Positions 8,453 through 20,457 of a DNA stretch of 64,000 bases are shown here, in pieces. This DNA is from an uncultured Dehalococcoidia bacterium (GTDB taxonomy: Bacteria > Chloroflexota > Dehalococcoidia > Lucifugimonadales > UBA3495). Positions within the stretch are counted from its first letter, which is position 1; the number at the start of each line of letters is the position of its first letter. The stretch is taken from positions 2,455,537 to 2,519,536 of the forward strand of contig OY282494.1 in NCBI GenBank assembly GCA_958296385.1, written 5' to 3'. A program made the translations under genes and the position numbers. The notes beneath the pieces were generated by a model, which was not told the origin of the DNA, ran no database searches, and was given only the letters and a program-made list of their open reading frames with translations.

Positions 8453-8971
8453 TTACTGCGGGATGGTAAATACGATGCGCCCGTCGGCGTCGTGGCCGTG
8501 ATTGGCCAGCGCCGCCAGCGTCCGATTGCTTTGCTGGATCTCTGCGCGCAACGCCGCCATATCGTCGGCCATCCGGTCAAACTTCGAGTCAACCCGATCG
8601 GCCAGCGCGTCAATTTTCGCGTCAAACTTTATGTCCATCGCATCAAACTTCGCGTCAACCCGATCGGCCAACGCGTCAATTTTCGCGTCAAACTTTATGT
8701 CCATAGCGTCAAACTTCCTGTCCATCGCATCAAACTTCGCGTCAACCCTATCGGACAGCGCGTCAATTTTCGCGTCAACCTTATCGTCCAGCGCGTCAAC
8801 TTTCGCGTCAACTCCGTCAACCCTTTTGTCCAGTCCGTCAAACCTTACATTCAGGTTGTTAACGTTGTTGGACAGGGTGCCCAACATAAAGGTGCCTCTG
8901 ACCAGTAGCACGATCAGCGTGATGCCGACACCGGCTACGGTGGCGATGGCAATGGCGGTTGGGGCGTCCAT
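8453..8971 (-). CDS. membrane-anchored coiled-coil protein with 22-residue repeats
   Basis: This 172-residue protein has one N-terminal membrane helix (about residues 6-30). A long, strongly charged helix-forming region (40-140) follows, built from units such as FDAMDIKFDAKIDALADRVD repeating every 22 residues. A short C-terminal tail ends GRIVFTIPQ. The regular spacing of Val, Phe, Ile, Leu and Ala fits a rod-like coiled coil. AGGAG lies 7 nt before the ATG. Function unknown. Such repeats can change length by recombination. Confidence 0.7.
   Translation of the reverse strand: MDAPTAIAIATVAGVGITLIVLLVRGTFMLGTLSNNVNNLNVRFDGLDKRVDGVDAKVDALDDKVDAKIDALSDRVDAKFDAMDRKFDAMDIKFDAKIDALADRVDAKFDAMDIKFDAKIDALADRVDSKFDRMADDMAALRAEIQQSNRTLAALANHGHDADGRIVFTIPQ
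8588..8719. repeat. 66-bp tandem repeat inside the coiled-coil gene
   Basis: Two copies with a period of exactly 66 bp (22 codons), each starting GTCAACCCGATCGGCCA on the plus strand, at 8588 and 8654. They differ at only a few bases. More diverged copies flank them. The period keeps the reading frame. Confidence 0.8.
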
Positions 8972-9075
8972 AAAGTTCTCCTAGCGTAACGGCGGATGCT
9001 TTGTGTCGGGTCTGCCGTAGGCATAGGCTACATTTGCCTTTTATCCGCTGTCAAGGATGCGGGTTCGCGAGGCGA

Positions 9076-9105
9076 GGCAGCGTTTCGTTTCAGGTGGTTT
9101 GGTCA
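9076..9105 (+). repeat. 30-bp dispersed motif, family 3, copy B
   Basis: GGCAGCGTTTCGTTTCAGGT followed by GGTTTGGTCA, matching the other copies at most positions. It is not followed by a family 1 palindrome here. Confidence 0.65.
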
Positions 9106-9215
9106 AGTCATGATAGGTCATCCTTGGGGAGTGGGTTTGGGGTTGGCTGTATCGGGCGGGTGTCGTAATCGGGCTATCGGTATCGGGCGGTTGGTTTGGT
9201 TGGTTTGGTGTTGGT

Positions 9216-9428
9216 GTCGGAGATTCAAGTCGTTGTCAGCCCTACGGCCGGAGGTTGGTACGCAACTATTTTGGACCTTCATTTTACGTGTCCTGCCCTA
9301 ATGAGAGGCAGCACGCGGGCTGAAGCTCGATACCCTGCGGAGGCAGCCCACGCCGTGTAAGCGGGGATGGGACTACCCTTGCCGATTGCGATTTTTTGCT
9401 GACTGGCCGTTTTGACTTGAATCTCCGA
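9216..9428. repeat. inverted repeat pair enclosing about 180 bp
   Basis: GTCGGAGATTCAAGTC at 9216-9231 is repeated as its exact reverse complement, GACTTGAATCTCCGAC, at 9413-9428. The sequence between has no clear reading frame. This could be a small non-autonomous transposon or the ends of a decayed insertion sequence. No clean target duplication is seen. Confidence 0.6.
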
Positions 9429-9560
9429 CGATGGTGCTAGCGGTGTCCCCGATTCCCAGGTGCGCCCTCTATATGAGAAACGGCTGGTAGCGGGGTTGGT
9501 TGATTTGCCCGATAGATGTATCCTACACGAACTGGTGTGCGGTTGCAAGAGGTTGGCGTC

Positions 9561-9657
9561 GCTGATTTTTGGATTGGCGGGGGATTTTGACGGGAGGGTG
9601 TGCGCTGGGGGAGTAAGGGGGGACGCTGGGGGAAATGATTTCCCCCAGACCCCCTCG
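9561..9657 (-). repeat. dispersed element, family 2, copy 1
   Basis: A roughly 95-bp element found again in the opposite orientation at 38034-38127. The core is a 23-bp near-perfect palindrome at 9626-9648 (CTGGGGGAAAT and its complement around one base). The shared sequence extends through GTCAAAATCCCCCGCCAA on the minus strand. Confidence 0.75.
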
Positions 9658-9674
9658 GTGTAGCATTGGGGGCA

Positions 9675-9727
9675 AGGGGCTGCTACGGCATCGGGATTTT
9701 GCGCGGCGCTCAGAATGACATTGGGGG
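9675..9727. repeat. decayed right half of a family 1 palindrome
   Basis: GCTGCTACGGCATCGGGATT followed by the intact end GGCGCTCAGAATGACATTGG matches the right half of the family 1 element with several substitutions. The left half is missing. Confidence 0.55.
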
Positions 9728-9799
9728 TTCGGAATTGGGGGGTTGGATAGGGGGGTTGTGGTTGCGTGGGGGTGGTGGGGCTGATAATCTGGGTTGGCT

Positions 9800-10759
9800 A
9801 TGTTTTCTCTTTTTAAGCGCAATCGGGATGATGTTAACCGCAAGCAGACTGATGCCGGCGTTAAGCGCAGCCGGGAGGGTTGGTTTGGGCGGATTCGCAG
9901 TTTGCTGAGCTCGTCCAGCCTGGATGATTCGGTTTGGGATGAGATTGAGGAGGTGCTGGTTTCGGCCGACGTGGGCGTGGCTACTACTCTGACGGTGCTG
10001 GACGAGCTGCGGGCGGAGGTGCGCTCCGGGCGGGTTTCTGATGGCGACGGGGCGTTCCGGCGGCTTAAGGATTTGCTGGCCGCGGAGCTGGCGGCGGAGT
10101 CGGATGCTGACGCCTGGCTGGATGACGACGGTATCGCTCCGCCTTACGTCATTTTAATGTGCGGGGTCAATGGCGTGGGCAAGACGACCAGCATCGCCAA
10201 GCTGGCGCATCATTTTACCGGCGCCGGTAAAAAGGTGGTGCTGGGCGCCGCCGATACTTTTCGCGCCGCCGCCGAGGAGCAGCTGGAGATTCTGGGGGAA
10301 CGGGTTGGCGTGGATGTAATCAGTCATCAGCCCGGCGCCGACCCTGGGGCGGTGGCTTACGATGCGTGGCAGGCCGCCCGGGCCCGGGGCGCGGACGTCC
10401 TGATTGTAGACACCGCCGGGCGGCTGCACACGCGGCACAATCTGATGGACGAGCTGCGCAAGGTGCGGCGGGTTATCAACGGGCTGGACGCGGCGGCGCC
10501 GCATCAGGTGCTGCTGACGCTGGATGCTACGACCGGACACAACGGGTTGACGCAGGCGCAGGCTTTCACCAGCGCGGTGGGCTGCACCGGCATCTTTCTC
10601 GCCAAGCTGGACGGCACGGCGCGGGGCGGCATCGTGCTGTCAATCCGGCGGGAGCTGGGCGTGCCTATCCTCTTTATCGGCACGGGCGAGGGGCTGGACG
10701 ACATCGCGCCGTTTGACCCGGACGAATTCGTTGACGCACTGCTGGCGCCGGCGGCCTGA
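9800..10759 (+). CDS. ftsY: signal recognition particle receptor FtsY
   Basis: About 319 residues of SRP-family GTPase (NG domain) with G1 GVNGVGKTT (122-130), DTFRAAAEEQL, G3 DTAGR, G4 AKLDG and the closing GTGEG loop. FtsY docks ribosomes bearing SRP at the membrane. The protein is short at its N-terminus, with only a small basic lead (MFSLFKRNRDD) and no long acidic A domain. The ATG at 9800 is chosen over a TTG two codons earlier. The DUF2298 gene starts 27 bp downstream. Confidence 0.95.
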   Translation: MFSLFKRNRDDVNRKQTDAGVKRSREGWFGRIRSLLSSSSLDDSVWDEIEEVLVSADVGVATTLTVLDELRAEVRSGRVSDGDGAFRRLKDLLAAELAAESDADAWLDDDGIAPPYVILMCGVNGVGKTTSIAKLAHHFTGAGKKVVLGAADTFRAAAEEQLEILGERVGVDVISHQPGADPGAVAYDAWQAARARGADVLIVDTAGRLHTRHNLMDELRKVRRVINGLDAAAPHQVLLTLDATTGHNGLTQAQAFTSAVGCTGIFLAKLDGTARGGIVLSIRRELGVPILFIGTGEGLDDIAPFDPDEFVDALLAPAA

Positions 10760-10786
10760 ATTTTCGCCGGTTTATTAGATGTATAG

Positions 10787-13228
10787 ATGGTGCAGGATGT
10801 CCTCGTCTGGCTGATTGCGCTGCGGGTGCTGGCGCTGGCGGCGTTTCCGCTGGCCAACCCGGCGCTGGGGCGGCTGGCGGACCGGGGGTGGACGGTTTCG
10901 GCCGCGCTGGGGCTGCTGCTGCTGGCGTGGGCAACGTGGCTGGGGGGCAGCGTTGGCGTCTTGCCAAACTCGCCGGCGGGCATCGCCATCGTGCTGGCGG
11001 CGCTGCTGGCGGGTTCGGGGTGGCTGGCGTACCGTCAGCGGGCGGAACTGGCCGACTTTTTCCGACGGCGCTGGACGGTGGTGGTCGTCGCCGAGCTTAC
11101 GTTTCTGGCGATGTTCGCTTTCTGGGCGCTGGTGGTGAGCGAGGCGCCGGCAATCAGTCATACGGAAAAGCCGATGGACTTCGGCATCCTGAACGCCATC
11201 GTGCAGGCCGACGGGTTTCCTCCGGAGGACCATTGGCTGTCCGGGCATGGCATCGCCTACTACTACGGCGGGCATTTCAGCTACGCGATGCTGACGACGC
11301 TGACCGGGGTTGCCAGCGACGTGGCGTACAATCTGGCGATGGCAACCGTGCCGGCGCTGCTCGCTACCGGGCTGCTGGGGCTGGTGTATAACCTGCTCCG
11401 CAGCTCCGGCGCGCGGGTGCGGCCGGCGCTCCTGGTGGGCAGCGCGGCGGCGGCGGCAATCGGCTTGCTGGGCAATCTGACCGGGCTGCTGGAGCTGGCT
11501 AACGCGCGGGGATGGGGCGGCGCCGGGGTGTGGGAGTGGATCGGCGTCAAGGGGCTGGACGCTCCGGCGGGGGCCAGCGGCTGGCTGCCCGGCGATTTCT
11601 GGTGGTGGTGGCGCGGCTCGCGGGTCATTGATACGCTGGGAATGGACGGCGCATCATTGGACTACACCATCACGGAGATGCCGTTTTTCAGCTTTCTGCT
11701 GGGGGACTTGCACGCACACGTGACGGCGCTGCCGTTCCTGATGCTGGCGTTGGCGCTGGCGCTGGCGGTGCTGGTCGCGCCGGAACCGCCGGGGCTGGAC
11801 TGGATACGGCGGCGTCCGTGGGAATCCGGCCTGCTGGCGCTGGCGGTGGGGGCGCTGGCCTTTGTGAACGCCTGGGATTTTCCCGTCTATATCGGCATCG
11901 TGGCACTGGCGGCAATCGCCCGGTGGTTCGCCTGGTTCACAATGCCTACCGGAGCGGCAGCTGCGGATGATGCGCCGCTGGGTTCGGCGCTGGGGCGCGC
12001 GGCAGGGCGGGCGGGGCTGCTGGCAATCGGGCTGGCGGCGGCGGGACTGGTGCTCTATCAGCCGTTCTATTTATCCTTTGACAGCCAGGCGGGAGGCATC
12101 CTGCCGGTGTTGGGGCCGGCGACGCGTCCGGTGCATTTTCTGCTGGTGATGGGGGTGCCGGCGCTGCTGGCGGCCGGGCTGGTGGCGCGGGTCTGCATCG
12201 ACGTGGGCTGGCCGGCGCTGCGGCTGCGGGGCGTGGCGGTGACGATGCTGGCGGTCAGCGCGGCGCCGTTTCTGGCCTGGCTGGTGTTCGTTGGGCTGCG
12301 TCTGTCCATCGCTCCGGATGCCGTTGATTTGGTGGACGGCGTGGTTATCAAGAGGCTGATGCTGGCGGCGCCGCTGTCGCTGGTGGGCGGCGTGGCCGGA
12401 TACTGCGCGCTGGCATTGCTGGCGGCCCGGCGGCCCAATCAGTGGCTGGTGTTTGCGCTGCTGCTGGCGGCGGCGGGGTTTTACCTGCTGGCGGGGGCGG
12501 AGCTGTTTCACATCGCCGACCAGTTTGGCAACCGGATGAACACGGTTTTCAAGGTGTACTATCAGGCGTGGCTGCTGCTGGGGATTGCCGGCGCGGTGGG
12601 CAGCTATTATATTGTCGCTGCGCCACTGCCGCGCCGCCGGCCGGACTTGCGGCGGGCGCTGCTGCGGGCCGTTGGCATCGCCTACGCGGCGCTGGCGTCG
12701 CTGCTGCTGCTGGCGTCGGCGTACTATCCGGCGGGGGCGATAGTGGAGCGAACCGGCTGGGGGCAGCCCGGCGAGAATTGGGACGACAACACGCTGTCCG
12801 GCCTGGCGTATCTGCAAGTCGCCGCGCCGGGCGAATACGAGGCCATCAGATGGCTGGCGACGGTAGAGGAGCCGGGGCGCATCGTGGAGGCAGTTGGCGA
12901 TGACTACACCGACTACGGACGCATAGCGTCGGCTACGGGCCGGGCGACGATACTGAACTGGCCGGGCCACGAGCGGCAATGGCGGGGCGATGACCGGGAG
13001 TTTGCCGGGCGCGCCGATGACGTGGCCGCCATCTACGGCAGCGACGACGGCGCAGCGGCGCGAAACCTGCTGGCCCGCTACGACGTGCGCTGGGTGATTG
13101 TCGGGCCACGGGAGCAGTCAACCTACGGCAGCGGAGTTCAACAGCGTATGATGGGGTGGACGGACGCCGGGTGGCTTACTGAGGTATTCTCATCCGGCGG
13201 TGTCCGCATCTACGAGTTTAGCAACTGA
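10787..13228 (+). CDS. DUF2298 multi-spanning membrane protein (Chlor_Arch_YYY type)
   Basis: This 813-residue protein has many membrane segments and the family's conserved blocks in order: PMDFGILNAIVQADGFPPED, AYYYGGHFSYAMLT, TITEMPFFSFLLGDLHAHV, FVNAWDFPVYIGIV, NRMNTVFKVYYQAW and, in the C-terminal soluble part, EAIRWL, ILNWPGHERQWRG and YDVRWVIVGPRE. The acidic and His residues in GDLHAHV resemble the layout of membrane glycosyltransferases (GT-C fold), so a lipid-linked sugar transferase role is plausible but unproven. The family is known mainly from Chloroflexota and Archaea, which supports the taxonomic reading. Confidence 0.88.
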   Translation: MVQDVLVWLIALRVLALAAFPLANPALGRLADRGWTVSAALGLLLLAWATWLGGSVGVLPNSPAGIAIVLAALLAGSGWLAYRQRAELADFFRRRWTVVVVAELTFLAMFAFWALVVSEAPAISHTEKPMDFGILNAIVQADGFPPEDHWLSGHGIAYYYGGHFSYAMLTTLTGVASDVAYNLAMATVPALLATGLLGLVYNLLRSSGARVRPALLVGSAAAAAIGLLGNLTGLLELANARGWGGAGVWEWIGVKGLDAPAGASGWLPGDFWWWWRGSRVIDTLGMDGASLDYTITEMPFFSFLLGDLHAHVTALPFLMLALALALAVLVAPEPPGLDWIRRRPWESGLLALAVGALAFVNAWDFPVYIGIVALAAIARWFAWFTMPTGAAAADDAPLGSALGRAAGRAGLLAIGLAAAGLVLYQPFYLSFDSQAGGILPVLGPATRPVHFLLVMGVPALLAAGLVARVCIDVGWPALRLRGVAVTMLAVSAAPFLAWLVFVGLRLSIAPDAVDLVDGVVIKRLMLAAPLSLVGGVAGYCALALLAARRPNQWLVFALLLAAAGFYLLAGAELFHIADQFGNRMNTVFKVYYQAWLLLGIAGAVGSYYIVAAPLPRRRPDLRRALLRAVGIAYAALASLLLLASAYYPAGAIVERTGWGQPGENWDDNTLSGLAYLQVAAPGEYEAIRWLATVEEPGRIVEAVGDDYTDYGRIASATGRATILNWPGHERQWRGDDREFAGRADDVAAIYGSDDGAAARNLLARYDVRWVIVGPREQSTYGSGVQQRMMGWTDAGWLTEVFSSGGVRIYEFSN

Positions 13229-13246
13229 TTATTGAGGAGGCGCAAC

Positions 13247-13681
13247 ATGGAATTCAGCGACGTCAAGAGTTTCTTTCAGACGAATCACCGGGGGGTGATA
13301 ACGACGTTCCGGCAGGACGGAACCGGGCAGAGCAGCATCGTGGTTTGCGGGGCATCGCCTTTTGACGGCGATGAGGCGCCGATATTCGTGACGGTGCGGG
13401 GTACGTCGTACAAGGTTCGCAACCTGCGGCGCAACGCCCGCTGCAACGTGATGGCAGTAGCCGAGGACTGGCGGCAGTTTGCAGTAGTAGAGGGCACGGC
13501 CACGCTCACCGACTACCACAACACCGAGGCCGAGGCGATGCGGGTGAAACTGCGCGATGCGTTTATGGCCTGCGGCGACAACGAACACCCGGACTGGGAG
13601 GAATACGACCGGGCAATGGTGCAGCAGGACGCCGTGATAGTGGTGGTGCAGCCGGAACGAGTGTACGGACTGATACGGTAG
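13247..13681 (+). CDS. PPOX-class (pyridoxamine 5'-phosphate oxidase fold) flavin/F420-binding protein
   Basis: This 144-residue split-barrel protein has NHRGVITTFRQDGTGQSSIV, then VRGTSYKVRNLRRNARCNVM, and AVVEGTATLTD, the usual order in the PPOX/F420 family. Cofactor (FMN or F420) and substrate cannot be decided. The ATG at 13247 is preceded by GAGGAGG 8 nt upstream, which decides the start over an in-frame codon at 13232. Confidence 0.82.
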   Translation: MEFSDVKSFFQTNHRGVITTFRQDGTGQSSIVVCGASPFDGDEAPIFVTVRGTSYKVRNLRRNARCNVMAVAEDWRQFAVVEGTATLTDYHNTEAEAMRVKLRDAFMACGDNEHPDWEEYDRAMVQQDAVIVVVQPERVYGLIR

Positions 13682-13789
13682 GGGGCGGGCCGCCGTCATT
13701 CCCCCGGTCGTTCCGGTTTGACAGGGTAGGCAGGGCAACGCTACCTTTAAACCGGGAGCTATCGTCGATTAAGGCAGGGACGGTTCGCA

Positions 13790-14029
13790 ATGCAAATCAT
13801 CCATACCGAAGCGAAAACCTTTCTGGAAGCTTACGCTGAGGCGCAACGGCGCAAGGCGCTGCCGGAGGGTGAGGGGCTGGTTCACAAAGTGGTCAACGCG
13901 CGCTACCGCAAGGGGTACGACATTGTAGTGATTGAGCCGTGGCTGCTCGCGGACATGATAACCGGGCAAATCCCGGCGATCCCCCAGCTGAAAAAATCCC
14001 CTAAAAATCCGCTGGGGCTTATCCGCTGA
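13790..14029 (+). CDS. small hypothetical protein
   Basis: This 79-residue protein begins MQIIHTEAKTFLEAYAEAQR, has a central YRKGYDIVVIEPW and ends in a basic tail KKSPKNPLGLIR. I do not recognise a family. It overlaps the next gene by one base (TGATG), so the two are translationally coupled. Confidence 0.6.
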   Translation: MQIIHTEAKTFLEAYAEAQRRKALPEGEGLVHKVVNARYRKGYDIVVIEPWLLADMITGQIPAIPQLKKSPKNPLGLIR

Positions 14030-14487
14030 TGGCCACGCTGCCCGATAAGCCCAATGGCGATAGTGCGGAGAGAGAGACGGCAAACGCCCTGAACTCTATT
14101 GCTTCCGCCATGACGGGGATGCTTGACCAAGGACGGGAACGCAACGCAATACAGACTGAGATTGCGTTGCGTACTTTGGAACTATCACAAAATGCTGACC
14201 AGCTTCAGCATGACTTATCCCTCAAAGAAATTGAATACACCAACCAGCAACAAGCAAGGCGATACGGGTTGGGACGCCTTATCGTTATCATAGCGGGAAT
14301 CGCTTTGTTAGCCGTTATGTCCCTTATTGGGCTGGTAGTGGGCATGGTGTTTTACGGCAGCGAAATGCAGTCGCAGAACGCCCTTACTATGCTTGGCTAT
14401 GGCTTTGCCGCTATCGGCGGCGGCGGCGTCCTGCTGCTCTTTGTGGTTGCTGCGAATGTTGTTTATCGCTGGTGGCGGGTAACGTGA
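14029..14487 (+). CDS. small membrane protein with coiled-coil N-terminus
   Basis: This 152-residue protein has a polar, helix-prone N-terminal half (about 10-75, rich in Gln, Glu and Asn), then two membrane helices (about 83-110 and 120-145) ending in YRWWRVT. Base use is visibly less GC-rich than in neighbours, which hints at transfer. Its start overlaps the stop of the preceding small gene, so the pair probably acts together. No family recognised. Confidence 0.6.
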   Translation: MATLPDKPNGDSAERETANALNSIASAMTGMLDQGRERNAIQTEIALRTLELSQNADQLQHDLSLKEIEYTNQQQARRYGLGRLIVIIAGIALLAVMSLIGLVVGMVFYGSEMQSQNALTMLGYGFAAIGGGGVLLLFVVAANVVYRWWRVT

Positions 14488-14517
14488 GGTTGCGGATTTT
14501 GCCTGGGCTGCCCTTGC

Positions 14518-17626
<3,109 letters not shown>

Positions 17627-17660
17627 CCCTTGCTGAACGGACTGTGCTGAAAGAAATCCC

Positions 17661-18437
17661 ATGCTGAATAAACTTTTGCCTCTCACCCTGACCGCCGCGC
17701 TGCTGGCGCTGCTGGCCACCGGCTGCGCCCTGCTGGAGAACCCGGCCCTTGGGGGTTCGGATGCCCCGGCTAATCCGACGCCGGCGGCCGCCACGTCGGC
17801 CGCTGCGGATGCGCCCACCACCGTTGCGGATGCCGCTGCGATGTCGTCCGAGCCAACCGCGGCGGCGCCGGCGATGCCGGACAATCCGCTCACGCCCGAA
17901 GTGCTGGTGGCGGGCGGCCGGTCAATCAAGCAGTGGGGCCAGCCGCCGCCGCAAACGATTGACACTACGTCGCCCTATCAGGCGATTATCAACACGTCGG
18001 CCGGGTCGCTGACGGTGGAACTGTTCACATCCGATGCGCCGGTAACGGTGAACAACTTTGTCTTTCTGGCCCGCGAGGGGTTTTACGACAACGTGATTTT
18101 CCATCGCACGATACCGGGCTTTATGATACAGGGGGGCGATCCTACCGGCACCGGCGCCGGCGGCCCCGGCTACCGCTTTGCCAACGAGCCGGTGCAGCGT
18201 CCGTACAGCCGGGGCGTGATTGCGATGGCCAACGCGGGGCGGGATACCAACGGCAGCCAGTTCTTTTTGATGCACGCCGATTACCCGCTGCCGCCCGATT
18301 ACACCATATTCGGCCAGACGGTTTCGGGGGTGGAAACCATCGACGCCATCGCTACCGCGCCCACGCAGACCGGCGGCGAGGGCTCAACCCCGGTCAGTCC
18401 GGTAGTTATCCAGTCGGTCGAGATAACCGGCCCCTGA
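17661..18437 (+). CDS. peptidyl-prolyl cis-trans isomerase, cyclophilin type, lipoprotein
   Basis: This 258-residue protein has a lipoprotein signal peptide ending LLATGC (Cys22), an Ala/Pro/Thr-rich linker to about residue 80 and a cyclophilin domain. The domain shows VTVNNFVFLAREGFYDNVIFHR, GFMIQGGDPTGTGAGGPGY, GVIAMANAG and GSQFFLMHA. It should catalyse proline isomerisation outside the membrane. It lies 34 bp after the RraA-like gene. Confidence 0.92.
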   Translation: MLNKLLPLTLTAALLALLATGCALLENPALGGSDAPANPTPAAATSAAADAPTTVADAAAMSSEPTAAAPAMPDNPLTPEVLVAGGRSIKQWGQPPPQTIDTTSPYQAIINTSAGSLTVELFTSDAPVTVNNFVFLAREGFYDNVIFHRTIPGFMIQGGDPTGTGAGGPGYRFANEPVQRPYSRGVIAMANAGRDTNGSQFFLMHADYPLPPDYTIFGQTVSGVETIDAIATAPTQTGGEGSTPVSPVVIQSVEITGP

Positions 18438-18472
18438 TTTGCAAAACGCCGTCGGGTTAGTGAGTTTGCGCC

Positions 18473-19294
18473 ATGCCATTTGAAACGCTGCTGTACGAGG
18501 AACGGGACGGCATCGGGTACTTGACCCTGAACCGCCCGGACAAGCTGAACGCCCTCAGCCAGACGCTGATGGCCGAGTTCCGCGAGGCCCTGGACGGCAT
18601 TGAGGCTAACCCGGACGTGCGGGTTGTCATCCTCACCGGCGCCGGCCGGGCCTTTTCAGCCGGCTTTGACATTGAATCGGAGGCCGCCGAGAGCGCAACC
18701 GGGGCGCCGTTATCAGTGGACGGCCGGCGCTCCCGCCTCAAGGCCAGCATTGACACGTTCCTGATGGTGTGGAACCTCAGCAAGCCCGTCATTGCGGCGG
18801 TGAACGGCTACGCGCTGGGCGGCGCCTGCGAACTGGTGCAGGTCTGCGACGTCAAAATCGCCTCGGAGCGGGCGATGCTGGGCGAACCGGAGATACGGCT
18901 GGGCTACGGCGCGCCGTTCCTGATGACGCCCTACTCGGTCAACCTGGCGATGGCCAAAGAGATGATGCTGACCGGCGACATCATTGACGCCCACGAGGCG
19001 GCCCGCATCGGCATGGTCAACCGCGTGGTGGCCCACGATGCGCTGCTGGCCGAGTGTGAGCGGGTGGCCGTCAAGATGCGCAACATCCCCGCCATCGGCA
19101 TCAAGACCACCAAACTTGCCGTCAACCGGGCGCTGGAGTCGGCGGGGTTTATCGCCGCCCTCCAGCACAACCTGGAGCTGATGACGCAGTTTGACACCGC
19201 CGAAACGCCGGAGCAGGCCGAGTTCAGCCGGGTGCGGGCCGAAAGCGGGCTGCGCGCCGCCCTGGAATGGAGCCGCAGCCGCTTTCCGGACTAA
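18473..19294 (+). CDS. enoyl-CoA hydratase/isomerase family protein
   Basis: This 273-residue crotonase-fold protein has GAGRAFSAGFDIES (first oxyanion-hole block), KPVIAAVNGYALGGACELVQ (second block) and AMLGEPEIRLGY, where Glu acts as the acid/base. The C-terminal helical part is complete. It probably hydrates or isomerises an acyl-CoA; the substrate is not evident. It starts 35 bp after the cyclophilin gene on the same strand. Confidence 0.88.
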   Translation: MPFETLLYEERDGIGYLTLNRPDKLNALSQTLMAEFREALDGIEANPDVRVVILTGAGRAFSAGFDIESEAAESATGAPLSVDGRRSRLKASIDTFLMVWNLSKPVIAAVNGYALGGACELVQVCDVKIASERAMLGEPEIRLGYGAPFLMTPYSVNLAMAKEMMLTGDIIDAHEAARIGMVNRVVAHDALLAECERVAVKMRNIPAIGIKTTKLAVNRALESAGFIAALQHNLELMTQFDTAETPEQAEFSRVRAESGLRAALEWSRSRFPD

Positions 19295-19318
19295 ACTAAT
19301 CCGCTTGACGCCGCCGCA

Positions 19319-20215
19319 CTAGCCGCCGCGCTGCACCTCAACGCCGGCCAGCTTTTCGACGAAGTGCAGTATGGCGGCATGGTCGGATTCCTGCTCGCCG
19401 TCGTTGACCAGCGAACCGAGCATCTGCTGCACCAGGGCCGTTACGGGCAGCGGCACGCTGAGCTCGCCGGCCGTTTGCAGCACGTTGCGCAGGTCTTTCT
19501 GATGCAGGCGGATGCGGAAACCGGCCTGGAAGTTGCGGTTCAGCATCATCGGGCCTTTGGCCTCCATGACGGCGCTGCCGGCCAGCCCGCCGCGAATGGC
19601 GTTGAACACCCGCTCCGGGTCCACGCCGGCCTTTTGCGCCAGCACCAGCGCCTCGCTCAGCGCCTCAATGTTGGCGGCGACGATAATCTGATTGGCCAGC
19701 TTGGTGATGTTGCCGGCGCCCACGTCGCCGGTAAGCACCACGTTGCCGCCCACGACTTGCAGCAGCGGCGCGCAGGCGTCAAACACCGACTGCTTGCCGC
19801 CCACCATAATTGCCAGCGTGCCGGCGATGGCGCCGGGTTCGCCGCCGCTCACCGGAGCGTCCAGAAACTCAACGCCCTTGTCGGAGCAGGCGGCGCCAAT
19901 CTTTTGCGACATTGACGGCGCGATGCTGCTCATGTCAATTATCACCGAACCCGGCGCCGCGCCCTCCAGCACGCCATCCGGCCCCAGAATCGCCCGCTCC
20001 GAGTCTGCCGAATCGGGCAGCATCGTAATCGTCTTGGCGTTGCCGTCGGCAGCGCCCCGGGGCGATGAGGCCGCCGCTGCGCCCTCCGTCGCCAGCTCCT
20101 CCACCGGCTCGCCCACAATGTCGTACACGGTCAGCGCATAGCCGGCCGCCATCAAGTTCCGGGCCATCGGCTTGCCCATAATCCCCAGCCCCACAAATCC
20201 AATCTGCTCAGCCAT
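19319..20215 (-). CDS. NAD(P)-dependent oxidoreductase, 3-hydroxyisobutyrate dehydrogenase family
   Basis: This 298-residue beta-hydroxyacid dehydrogenase has the Rossmann start IGFVGLGIMGKPMARNLM, the substrate loop FLDAPVSGGEPGAIAGTLAIMVGG and the catalytic-Lys helix GAGNITKLANQIIVAANIEALSEAL. A C-terminal block reads LHQKDLRNVL. The closest described types are tartronate semialdehyde reductase (GarR) and 3-hydroxyisobutyrate dehydrogenase. GGAGGAT lies before the ATG. It converges with the enoyl-CoA hydratase gene. Confidence 0.9.
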   Translation of the reverse strand: MAEQIGFVGLGIMGKPMARNLMAAGYALTVYDIVGEPVEELATEGAAAASSPRGAADGNAKTITMLPDSADSERAILGPDGVLEGAAPGSVIIDMSSIAPSMSQKIGAACSDKGVEFLDAPVSGGEPGAIAGTLAIMVGGKQSVFDACAPLLQVVGGNVVLTGDVGAGNITKLANQIIVAANIEALSEALVLAQKAGVDPERVFNAIRGGLAGSAVMEAKGPMMLNRNFQAGFRIRLHQKDLRNVLQTAGELSVPLPVTALVQQMLGSLVNDGEQESDHAAILHFVEKLAGVEVQRGG

Positions 20216-20291
20216 TGTAAATCCTCCATCGGTAATCGCTCATACAAAGATTGCGAAACGCCCTTTTGCTATCGCCATTTTATCCCCTACT

Positions 20292-20391
20292 GTCATTCTG
20301 AGCGCAGCGAAGAATCTCGAAAGCGTAGCAACGGCGTTTCCCCCAAAGTGTACGCTACGTCATCGAGATTCTTCGCTGCGCTCAGAATGAC
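20292..20391. repeat. palindromic dispersed element, family 1, copy 3
   Basis: Arms of 28 bp lie at 20292-20319 and 20364-20391, identical to those of copy 1. The centre reads AAGCGTAGCAACGGCGTTTC with CCCCAAAGTGTACGCTACG. It lies between two minus-strand genes. Confidence 0.9.
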
Positions 20392-20457
20392 ATTGGAGGA
20401 TGGGATGTGGGGATACGTTCAGACGGCCAGTCGTGCGGCAATGTATCATACCCGATG

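Larger units (their letters stand above)
8972..9799. other. 828-bp intergenic region made of dispersed repeats
   Basis: No supported gene lies here. It holds a family 3 motif (9076-9105), a 16-bp inverted repeat pair enclosing about 200 bp (9216-9428), a family 2 element (9561-9657) and a decayed half of a family 1 palindrome (9675-9727). Short frames on both strands here have no recognisable protein character. Confidence 0.6.

Noticed and set aside
9279-9548. Minus-strand frame of 89 codons in the repeat-rich gap
   Set aside because: It crosses one arm of the inverted repeat, has no ribosome site and looks like random translation.
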